Origin: CBDDHT01 sp965227905
Lineage (GTDB): Bacteria; Pseudomonadota; Alphaproteobacteria; Rhizobiales; Methyloligellaceae
NCBI GenBank assembly: GCA_965227905.1
Contig: OZ245780.1
Span: 2,790,001 to 2,854,000, forward strand
Length of the DNA stretch: 64,000 nucleotides
Direction of reading: 5' to 3'
Numbering within the stretch: position 1 is the first letter of the stretch; every line of letters starts with the position of its first letter. Under the pieces are notes generated by a model. That model had not been told where the DNA came from and ran no database searches. It saw only the letters and a program-made list of their open reading frames with translations. A program made the translations under genes and the position numbers. Shown here piece after piece: positions 55,232 through 62,744 of the stretch.

Positions 55232-56308
55232 ATGGCCGACACACCCGAAGAACATGAAAAAACAGAAGAACCGAGCCAAAAGAAGCTCGATGACGCGCGA
55301 AAGAAGGGTGACGTTCCGAAGAGTCAGGAGGTTACATCCTGGTTCATGATGACAGCCGCGACCTTGGTAATCATGGTGTTCATGGGCGACGCCGCTGGAT
55401 CTTTGAGCGTGAGTTTAAAAACCTTCCTATCGGATGCACACGATCTGCCGATGGACGGTGCCGGCCTGCAGCGACTGACGCTTCTGCTCGGCGGTGCCAT
55501 CGTCGCCTCGTTCGGATTTCCACTATTAATCATGATGATAGCGGGGATTGCCGGGAACATGGTGCAGCATGCTCCATTGCTGTCAGCCGAATCCCTGAAG
55601 CCCAAGCTCAACAAAATCTCACTGCTCGGAGGGTTCAAGCGGCTCTTCTCTGCCCGCAGCCTGGTCAATTTCGCCAAGGGGATTGCCAAGCTTGCCATCG
55701 TCGGTGGCGTCATGGGGTGGATTTTATGGCCGAGCCGTGACCGGCTGGACACTCTGATCTCGGCAGACCCCATGGCGATCCTGATGGTCACGCAGGAATT
55801 GTCAGGAGAAATGCTCCTGGGCGTCGTTGCGATTCTCTCGATTGTGGCCGGGCTCGATTTCGCCTGGGAGAAGCACAAATGGTGGGAAAAGCAGCGCATG
55901 ACCATCAAAGAGGTTCGCGACGAACATAAGCAGATGGAAGGCGACCCGCAGGTCAAAGCCAAACTGCGACAGGTTCGTGCCGAACGTGGCCGCAAGCGGA
56001 TGATGGCCAATGTGCCGAACGCGACAGTCGTTGTTACAAACCCGACTCACTACTCGATAGCGCTGCAATATGAGGCCGGTATGCCTGCACCGATCTGCGT
56101 GGCCAAGGGTGTCGATGATGTGGCGATGAAAATCAGAGAAATCTCAGATGCGCACAACATTCCGCGCGTCGAGAACCCGCCACTGGCCCGCGCCTTGTAT
56201 GCCGGTGTCGAGGTCGATGACGAGATTCCGGCCGAACACTACAAGGCCGTCGCCGAAGTTATTGGCTATGTCATGCGGCTCCGTGAGTCGCGGAGTTGGC
56301 GAAGCTAA
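55232..56308 (+). CDS. flhB: Flagellar export switch protein
   Basis: A 358-residue FlhB. It begins with the charged cytosolic arm EEHEKTEEPSQKKLDDARKKGDVPKSQEV, has four membrane helices, and the cytosolic domain includes the self-cleavage site VVVTNPTHYSIALQY (cleaved within NPTH), intact. RVENPPLARALYAGVEVDDEIPAEHYKAVAEVIGYV ends the chain. AGGAAAG precedes the ATG. cckA follows on the same strand. Confidence 0.96.
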   Translation: MADTPEEHEKTEEPSQKKLDDARKKGDVPKSQEVTSWFMMTAATLVIMVFMGDAAGSLSVSLKTFLSDAHDLPMDGAGLQRLTLLLGGAIVASFGFPLLIMMIAGIAGNMVQHAPLLSAESLKPKLNKISLLGGFKRLFSARSLVNFAKGIAKLAIVGGVMGWILWPSRDRLDTLISADPMAILMVTQELSGEMLLGVVAILSIVAGLDFAWEKHKWWEKQRMTIKEVRDEHKQMEGDPQVKAKLRQVRAERGRKRMMANVPNATVVVTNPTHYSIALQYEAGMPAPICVAKGVDDVAMKIREISDAHNIPRVENPPLARALYAGVEVDDEIPAEHYKAVAEVIGYVMRLRESRSWRS

Positions 56309-56410
56309 GACGCGCTTGTCCACACGCTGCTTCAAATAATCGCGACAAGTCTATACAGAGTCGGCCGAATCTTAACGATGAGGCCACCCGAATCGGCTAT
56401 TTTCCGACTC

Positions 56411-58969
56411 ATGAGTAATGTTGACGCGCCAATGAAGTATGCCGAACCTGTTGTCGATCGTACGGATCGCGACGGAAGCATCGGCCTCATCGTGCTATTA
56501 GGGCTTGGCTTGGCGTTCGGCGCCGTAGCCATCGCCATGCTGTCGCGGGATGCGGCCGAGCCGTTCGTTTTGGCTGTGCTTGCCGGTCTTTCGATTGTCG
56601 GGGTGTTCTCTCTGTTCGCCGGGGCGGCAGGCTTGCTCAGATTCAGTGAGCGGGCGCCCAAAAACGATCTCACCAAGGCCTTTGCCGATAATCTGCCAAA
56701 CGGCGCTCTCATTGTGCGGGATGGCGATGTCGAGTACGCCAACAAGGCGTATCTGCGGCTTGTCGGTGTTGAAGATGGTGAGTCCATTCCCACCATTGAG
56801 CGGGCATTTTCAGGATCACCGGAGAGCGCGGATGCCGTCTACCGATTGCTCAGGGCAGGGCGCGAAGGACGCAGTTGGACTGAAGAATTCGCCGTGCCGC
56901 CGGATGACGATGGCGAAGGTGTTCCCACGCCGACACGTTGGTACCGCGTTGCCGTGCGTCCATGTCCGGCTAGATCCGAGGAGACGGGTCGCCCTGCGCT
57001 AACGGTCTGGGAGGTTGCAGATCTGACAGGCGAGCGCCGACAGGAAGAAGATGCCTTCGACAAGCTGCAACAGGTCATTGCCTATCTGGACAGCGCTCCG
57101 GTCGGCTTTCTGTCTTCAAGCCGGGGAGGGCGGATCGAATATCTGAATGCAACGCTGGCCCATTGGCTGGGGATTGAGTTGTCGGAAGCGGCCGCAGGCG
57201 AGATCATGCTGCGCGATCTGATGTCGGAAGACTCCGCCGCTATGGTGCAGCAGATTTCAGACGGGCCTTCGCCGGGAGAAGTCGCACGTTTCGATATTGA
57301 CCTGATCAGCCGCGATGGAATGAGCGTTCCGGTGCGGGTTTTCCACAGGGTGATGGATCTGCCTGATGGAGAAAACCAGCTATCGCACATGCTGGTCATG
57401 AATCGCGGTCCGGGGAGTGAAACCGAAGAAGGCGGACAGGCTGCCGAAATCCGCTTTGCGCGCTTCTTCCATTCCGCCCCAATCGCCATCATCACGATCG
57501 ACCGGGCGGGTCGGATACGCAAATCGAATGCGTCATTCGCAAGGATGTTCGGTGCGGCAGGCGAGCGCCAGGCAGAGAGCGGAGCGCAGATCATTGATCT
57601 GGTCGATGCCGATTCCCGGGATGCACTTGAGAAGGCTATCGAGTCGGCTTTGTCCGGCCAGGTGCTGATCGAGCCGGTCGAGGCGATGTTCGGCGACGAT
57701 AATGGACGCAATGGCCGGCTCTTCGTCAGTCCTGTCGAACAGGACGACATGTCGGAAGAGGCGGCGATTGTCTATGCCGTCGATGCGACCGAGCAGCGAG
57801 CACTCGAAGTGCAGATCGCGCAGAGCCAGAAGATGCAGGCAATCGGCCAGCTCGCCGGCGGAATTGCCCACGATTTCAACAATGTGCTGACCGCGATTAT
57901 CGGTTTCTCGGAGCTTCTGCTGGCCAACCACCGTCCGACGGACCCCGCGTTCCAGGACATCATGAATATCAAGCAGAATGCCAATCGTGCGGCAGGTCTT
58001 GTCCGTCAGCTCCTGGCATTCTCACGGCAGCAGACCTTGCGTCCGCAAGTGCTGAGCCTCAACGATGTTCTGACGGACCTCTCAATCCTTCTCGGACGGC
58101 TGATTGGCGAGAAGATCGCATTGGATGTGTCCAACGGCAGCGATCTGTGGCGGGTCAAAGCAGACCTCCATCAATTCGAGCAGGTCGTTATCAACCTTGC
58201 GGTCAATGCCCGCGATGCGATGCCCGATGGCGGCAAACTCTCGATCCGAACTGCCAATCTCAGTGAGCGGGACGTCAAACGGCTGAATGAGCCGCTGATG
58301 CAGGAGGGCGAATATGTCCTGTGCGAGATTGTCGATTCCGGCACCGGCATGCCGGCGGATGTGCGGGAGAAGATTTTCGAGCCGTTCTTCTCGACCAAAG
58401 AGGTCGGTAAGGGAACCGGTCTTGGTCTTTCAACCGTCTATGGAATTATCAAGCAGACGGGTGGCTTCATCTTTGTCGACAGCGAGTTGGGGCATGGCAC
58501 GACGTTCCGCATATATCTTCCGCGCCACTTCGAAGACGATACAGCAGACGTCGTCGAGGCGCCGAAACCGGATGCATCGAAACGCTCGAAGGATCTGACG
58601 GGAACCGGAACGGTACTTCTGGTCGAAGACGAGGAAGCCGTCAGGAGTTTTGCCGCACGCGCGCTTGCGGGGCGTGGGTACCAGGTCTTGGAAGCATCCA
58701 CAGGTGCCGAAGCGCTCGAAGTCATGGATGAGCATACAGGCGCGGTGGACCTCGTCGTTTCGGACGTTGTCATGCCCGAGATGGACGGACCGACGCTTCT
58801 GAAGGAATTGCGCAAGACCAACCCGGACCTGAAGATCATCTTCATATCCGGATATGCGGAGGATGCATTCAAGAAGAACTTGGATGCAAATGAGCATTTT
58901 GCGTTCTTGCCCAAGCCTTTCTCCCTCAAGCAACTGGCTGAGGCCGTGAAGGATACGCTCGACGCTTAG
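56411..58969 (+). CDS. cckA: Hybrid histidine kinase CckA
   Basis: About 852 residues. Two membrane helices near the N-terminus, then PAS domains (about residues 100-220 and 220-470), a HisKA domain with the phospho-acceptor His487 in AGGIAHDFNNVLTAIIGFSELL, an HATPase with NLAVNARDAMPDGG, and a C-terminal receiver with the acceptor Asp785 in SDVVMPEMDGPTLL and FLPKPFSLKQLAEAVKDTL. This domain set and the receiver block match CckA, which phosphorylates CtrA through ChpT in alphaproteobacteria. ATG 56411 is chosen; ATG 56378 is also in frame. Close linkage to flhB fits CtrA control of flagellar genes. Confidence 0.9.
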   Translation: MSNVDAPMKYAEPVVDRTDRDGSIGLIVLLGLGLAFGAVAIAMLSRDAAEPFVLAVLAGLSIVGVFSLFAGAAGLLRFSERAPKNDLTKAFADNLPNGALIVRDGDVEYANKAYLRLVGVEDGESIPTIERAFSGSPESADAVYRLLRAGREGRSWTEEFAVPPDDDGEGVPTPTRWYRVAVRPCPARSEETGRPALTVWEVADLTGERRQEEDAFDKLQQVIAYLDSAPVGFLSSSRGGRIEYLNATLAHWLGIELSEAAAGEIMLRDLMSEDSAAMVQQISDGPSPGEVARFDIDLISRDGMSVPVRVFHRVMDLPDGENQLSHMLVMNRGPGSETEEGGQAAEIRFARFFHSAPIAIITIDRAGRIRKSNASFARMFGAAGERQAESGAQIIDLVDADSRDALEKAIESALSGQVLIEPVEAMFGDDNGRNGRLFVSPVEQDDMSEEAAIVYAVDATEQRALEVQIAQSQKMQAIGQLAGGIAHDFNNVLTAIIGFSELLLANHRPTDPAFQDIMNIKQNANRAAGLVRQLLAFSRQQTLRPQVLSLNDVLTDLSILLGRLIGEKIALDVSNGSDLWRVKADLHQFEQVVINLAVNARDAMPDGGKLSIRTANLSERDVKRLNEPLMQEGEYVLCEIVDSGTGMPADVREKIFEPFFSTKEVGKGTGLGLSTVYGIIKQTGGFIFVDSELGHGTTFRIYLPRHFEDDTADVVEAPKPDASKRSKDLTGTGTVLLVEDEEAVRSFAARALAGRGYQVLEASTGAEALEVMDEHTGAVDLVVSDVVMPEMDGPTLLKELRKTNPDLKIIFISGYAEDAFKKNLDANEHFAFLPKPFSLKQLAEAVKDTLDA

Positions 58970-59004
58970 GGCTGAAGCGCGAAGGGTAGATTCCGTCACA
59001 TCGG

Positions 59005-59745
59005 CTAAAGGATTATCGCGCGGACCACGCCGACAAGTGCCAGGGCCATGAGAAAAACAAGCAAGAACTGACGAAAGCGCTCCGGTGTTGTCGCAAGATA
59101 GCTACGCTGGCCGATCCAGAGGCCGGCGAGAAGTGGCAGTGTCAGAAGGAGAACGAGCCAGACTGTCTCGGCCGTGAGCAATCCATTCAACGCTGAAACA
59201 CCGATCCCATAGGCGTACATCGCTAGAAAGACAGCGATGCACATTGCCCGTGTCCTGGCGGCGCCAAAGTCGGTCGCGTAGAGGATAACCACCATGACCA
59301 TCCCGCCAATGACGGCGAGGCCGCTTCCGAGCCCGGTCAGGAAGCCGGTGAGCAAAGCGAATGGGATGGTCATTGGAAAGCCGAGACGGAAGCCGCGCCA
59401 TAAAAGAACGGCGCAAACGAACACGGCAATGGAGAGAGCAATACGGACTGTGTCTGCTGGCCAATTGGTCAGAAGAAATTGGCCCAGCGGTATACCGATC
59501 GCGCATCCGGCAAGAATGCGCCAGTAGATGGGGTAGTCGACTTCCCGCCGGATCGACGGAAACATGGCGATACTTGCCCCAACTTCAAGAACGTAGAGCA
59601 CTGGAACCAGTTTCGTTGGCGCAATAAAGAGCGAAGCGCTAGCGATGACAATCGCCGACGAACCAAAGCCGGCATATCCCCGCGCGACGGAAGCGACGAA
59701 CATGATGGCCAGAAGCGCAATGAGTTCCGAATTGCCGAGTTCCAT
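59005..59745 (-). CDS. TauE/SafE-family membrane permease
   Basis: A 246-residue protein with about eight hydrophobic helices and the TSUP family pattern: the entry GYAGFGSSAIVIASASLFIAPTKLVPVLYVLEVG and the internal repeat LTGFLTGLGSGLAVIGGMVMVVILYA with the conserved G-x-G positions. Members export sulfite, sulfonates or related anions, but many remain unassigned. The ATG has no strong SD. It is convergent with cckA and divergent from the repeat cluster and sulfotransferase-like gene. Confidence 0.85.
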   Translation of the reverse strand: MELGNSELIALLAIMFVASVARGYAGFGSSAIVIASASLFIAPTKLVPVLYVLEVGASIAMFPSIRREVDYPIYWRILAGCAIGIPLGQFLLTNWPADTVRIALSIAVFVCAVLLWRGFRLGFPMTIPFALLTGFLTGLGSGLAVIGGMVMVVILYATDFGAARTRAMCIAVFLAMYAYGIGVSALNGLLTAETVWLVLLLTLPLLAGLWIGQRSYLATTPERFRQFLLVFLMALALVGVVRAIIL

Positions 59746-59869
59746 AAGGCGATGATTGCGTCTTTGCGGAGGGAACGGGTTCTCTATGTGTATCGGTAGA
59801 GAGTGTGTCAGTCACCTTTGGTGCCTGCAAAGTCGTAAGGGCTGTTCAGGATTTCGGCTGCAGTTGTGC

Positions 59870-60425
59870 TGTTTGGGTGGTGGTGTCCGGCGGGATGGTG
59901 CCGTGTTCTGAGATTTGAGTTTTTTTCGCTCACGGCTATTCCGCGCTTTGGCGCGGGCCTCCGCGGGGGCGCCCTGACCGGGCGGCGGCCGCTTGGCCTT
60001 GCCTCGCTGGTCGCTCGGTTGTTCTTGGCTCCATCAGAGATCGTGCCGTATGGCTGGTGCTATACGGTAAGATTTCCAATGTGCCTGAAACAACCGCGCC
60101 TTAGTGGCGCGGCAAGCGCGACCGCGCGCCGGCCGGTCAGGCCGCCCCCCGCGGAGGCCCGCGCCAAAGCGCGGAATAGCCGTGAGCGAAAAAAACCGAT
60201 CCCAAAACCATGGCACCATCCCGCCGTATAGCACCAGCCATACGGCACGATCTCTCCTGGAACCAAGAATTACCGAGCGACTAGCGAGGCAAGGCCAAGC
60301 GGCCGCCGGCCGGTCAGGCCGCCCCCGCGGAGGCCCGTGCCGAAGGCACGGATTAGCCGTGAGCGAAATAGACCCAAATCCGACACCACGGCCCGATCCC
60401 GCCGGATAGAACCAGCCACAAAGCA
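59870..60425. repeat. Repeat cluster 2 (three copies of the GC-rich element)
   Basis: Within the 765-bp gap between the TauE-type gene and the sulfotransferase-like gene are three copies of the family seen at 50455-51215: E 59924-60020 (plus), F 60091-60191 (minus) and G 60272-60368 (minus). E and G have the TCGCTGGTCGCTCGG-type end; F has the CCGCGCC...GGCGCGG-type end. The stem in the core is CCGCGC/GCGCGG in E and F and CCGTGCC/GGCACGG in G. Between and after copies lie short GCTGGTGCTATACGG-type segments related to those in cluster 1. Nothing coding is visible; apparent frames are repeat artefacts. Confidence 0.9.
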
Positions 60426-60510
60426 CAATACTGCATTTAATCAAGAACCCTTTCCCAATCGCCGCTTTCCGACTAACAAAGGCGGTTCGATAGGATCGGC
60501 CGGGGACGCT

Positions 60511-61689
60511 ATGACCGACGCACCACAGCCAAAGAAAAAAAAGAAGAAAAAAAAGCGCAAGGGTCCCTTCAAGGTCTACCGGGAAGGGGGGTGGCTGCTT
60601 TATTTCTGGCACGGAATGCGTTTTGGAGTCTGGCTGCGGTTTCTGGCCCGTGGGCGGTTCGACATCACGCTGAACTGTGTACCGAATATCCTCACCGTGA
60701 CATTGTTCACGCCAGTGAATTCGTTGCTGTATTTCGTCTCTGAAGCCATCTATCGTAGACGAGTCGAGGCACACCGGATCGATCCACCTCCCATTTTCGT
60801 CATCGGCCATTGGCGATCGGGAACGACATTGCTGCACGATCTGCTGAGTGCCGATCCCGCGCATGGATATCCGACGACCTACCAGTGCTTTTTTCCAAAC
60901 CACTTTCTTCTGACGGGTGGTGCCGTACGCCGCTGGTTCAATGTCTTTCTTCCCAAGCGACGGCCGATGGACAATGTCGCTGTCGGTGTCGATCGACCGC
61001 AGGAGGATGAGTTTGCACTGGCCAATCTCGGATTGAAGAGCCCCATGGTGACCATGGCCTGGCCGCGCCATGGACCGCAGGACATGGACTATCTGGAGCT
61101 TTCGACACTTGATCTGGAAGCAAGAAGTCGTTGGGACCGGACATTCCTTTGGTTCCTGCGTCGTCTCTCATATCGCCAGCGCAAGCGCATCGTGCTCAAG
61201 TCACCGGCGCATACAGCGCGGATCGATACACTCGTCAGGCTCTGTCCCGGCGCCAGGTTCGTTCATATCGCCAGGGACCCGCTCTCTGTCATTCCGTCGT
61301 CAATCAAGTTGTGGAAAGCGTTAAACTCGGTACAGGGTCTTCACAATCCGGCGCAGGACGACCCATGGTTGGAGGACTTCGTCTTCGATCTGTTCAATCG
61401 CGTTCACAGAAGTTACGAGGATCACCATACGAAAATCCCGAAGGGGCATTTGACGGAGATCTCCTTCGAAGATCTTGTCGCGGATCCAAAGACCGTTCTT
61501 CGCCAACTTTATGACGAACTCGATCTCGGAGACTTTGCGAGGGCGGAACCGGCGATCGATACATATCTGGCGTCGGCGCGGGATTATCAGGCCAACGTCC
61601 ACACTCTGCCGGACGCCATGCGCGAGAAGATCGTTGCGCGCTGCGCGGCTTATATGACCCGGTTCGGATACGCAACGCCTGCAAGCTGA
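60511..61689 (+). CDS. Sulfotransferase-like protein with poly-Lys N-terminus
   Basis: A 392-residue protein of the sulfotransferase superfamily. The 5'-phosphosulfate-binding loop is FVIGHWRSGTTLLHDLLSA and the 3'-phosphate site is ARFVHIARDPLSVIPSSIKLW. A conserved lysine-rich N-terminus (residues 7-16, eight Lys in a row, encoded by two runs of eight A at 60535-60542 and 60547-60554) is unusual. The start at 60511 follows GGGGACGCT. PAPS-dependent transfer to an unknown acceptor is the family reaction; an inactive or lipid-linked variant cannot be excluded. Confidence 0.87.
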   Translation: MTDAPQPKKKKKKKKRKGPFKVYREGGWLLYFWHGMRFGVWLRFLARGRFDITLNCVPNILTVTLFTPVNSLLYFVSEAIYRRRVEAHRIDPPPIFVIGHWRSGTTLLHDLLSADPAHGYPTTYQCFFPNHFLLTGGAVRRWFNVFLPKRRPMDNVAVGVDRPQEDEFALANLGLKSPMVTMAWPRHGPQDMDYLELSTLDLEARSRWDRTFLWFLRRLSYRQRKRIVLKSPAHTARIDTLVRLCPGARFVHIARDPLSVIPSSIKLWKALNSVQGLHNPAQDDPWLEDFVFDLFNRVHRSYEDHHTKIPKGHLTEISFEDLVADPKTVLRQLYDELDLGDFARAEPAIDTYLASARDYQANVHTLPDAMREKIVARCAAYMTRFGYATPAS

Positions 61690-61762
61690 TTGATTGTCGG
61701 CTTCCTATCAAGATCGATCGGTTATTGCGACTGCGGGCAGCCCGTCAGACCGTTCTAAGTTG

Positions 61763-61778
61763 ACGTTTACGTAAACGT
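61763..61778. promoter_or_regulatory. 16-bp palindromic operator of the MerR (LiuR-like) operon
   Basis: ACGTTTACGTAAACGT is a perfect 16-bp palindrome between a -35-like TTGACG (61760-61765) and a -10-like TATCAA (61783-61788), 17 bp apart. LiuR-type MerR regulators of branched-chain acyl-CoA degradation bind palindromes of the TTTACG...CGTAAA type. The site sits 17 bases before the regulator ATG, so the transcript would have little or no leader. This supports autoregulation. Confidence 0.7.
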
Positions 61779-61794
61779 TATCTATCAATGGAGA

Positions 61795-62268
61795 ATGGAT
61801 AATATTTTCGACCAAGTTGCCAGCAGCCAAGCTTGGCCTTCAGATCCGGATACAGACGACGGTAAGCGATCCTATACCATTTCCGAGATGACGGCCTCGT
61901 TCGACGTGACGGCGCGGACCTTGCGGTTTTATGAGCAGCAAGGTCTCCTGGAGCCGATACGGGAAGGACAGCATCGTCTTTATCCGCTTCGTGAAAGGAT
62001 CCGGCTGAAGCTCATTCTTCGGGGAAAGCGGCTCGGATTCTCGCTGGTCGAGATCGCCGACATTCTTGGCATGTATGAGTCCGCGCCGGGGGAGGCGGGG
62101 CAATTAGAGCACCTGATCGAGCGCATCGAAGAACGACGGGCACAGCTTGAGCAGAAATTGAGCGATATCACTGAGGTCCTGACGGACCTCGATCGTGTCG
62201 AGGCAGGCTGCCGAATGCGTCTCAAAGAGCTCTCGGCCGGTCGATCGAAAAAGGGCAGACGGTCATGA
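61795..62268 (+). CDS. MerR-family regulator, LiuR-like
   Basis: A 157-residue MerR regulator. The DNA-binding part reads RSYTISEMTASFDVTARTLRFYEQQGLLEPIREGQHRLYPLRERIRLKLILRGKRLGFSLVEIADILGMYES, matching LiuR-type regulators of acyl-CoA catabolism. A coiled coil (residues 103-142) follows. No conserved Cys for metal or redox sensing is placed at the MerR/SoxR sites, fitting a CoA-ester or organic effector. The stop overlaps the next ATG (ATGA). GGAG lies one base before this ATG, unusually close. Confidence 0.87.
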   Translation: MDNIFDQVASSQAWPSDPDTDDGKRSYTISEMTASFDVTARTLRFYEQQGLLEPIREGQHRLYPLRERIRLKLILRGKRLGFSLVEIADILGMYESAPGEAGQLEHLIERIEERRAQLEQKLSDITEVLTDLDRVEAGCRMRLKELSAGRSKKGRRS

Positions 62269-62744
62269 ACGCCCACACCGTCTGTGATCCTGATTTCGCC
62301 AAGCGCGTGTCCGCGAGCTTCTCACGCCAAACGTTGATGGCGCTTCTTGGTGCCGAACTGGGATGTGTTGAGCCGGGCCGGGTCGAAATCAGTCTGGGCT
62401 ATCGTCCTGACATACTCCAGCAGCATGATTTCATTCATGGCGGAGCGGTCGCGACCATTGCGGACGCAGCAGCCGGATATGCCGCCATGACGCTGGCCGA
62501 ACCGGACGAAGAAGTTCTCACGGTCGAGTTCAAGGTCAATTTCTGTGCGCCTGCCATGGGGGAATCCCTTCGTGCGCAAGGGCGTGTTCTGAAACCAGGC
62601 CGCACATTGGTGTTGACCGAATGCAGCGTTCAGGCCGTTGCAGCGGACGGAACCGAAAGACTGTGCGCAAAGATGCAGCAGACGATCATAAAGCGGACAC
62701 CAAACGAAAGAGGCTTGGCTCAACCGGAGGCAGCAGGCGCATGA
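62265..62744 (+). CDS. PaaI-family hotdog thioesterase
   Basis: A 159-residue acyl-CoA thioesterase of the PaaI/hotdog family. The characteristic HDFIHGGAVATIADAAAGYAAMTL contains the HGG motif and the downstream Asp used in catalysis, and TVEFKVNFCAPA gives the central strand. It overlaps the MerR gene and the acyl-CoA dehydrogenase gene by four bases each, so the three are coupled. It would clear acyl-CoA by-products of the pathway the regulator controls. Confidence 0.87.
   Translation: MNAHTVCDPDFAKRVSASFSRQTLMALLGAELGCVEPGRVEISLGYRPDILQQHDFIHGGAVATIADAAAGYAAMTLAEPDEEVLTVEFKVNFCAPAMGESLRAQGRVLKPGRTLVLTECSVQAVAADGTERLCAKMQQTIIKRTPNERGLAQPEAAGA

Noticed and set aside
60034..61071. 345-residue minus-strand frame across repeat cluster 2 and the sulfotransferase gene
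   Set aside because: Its middle part is antisense to a well-supported sulfotransferase-like gene and its end is repeat sequence.
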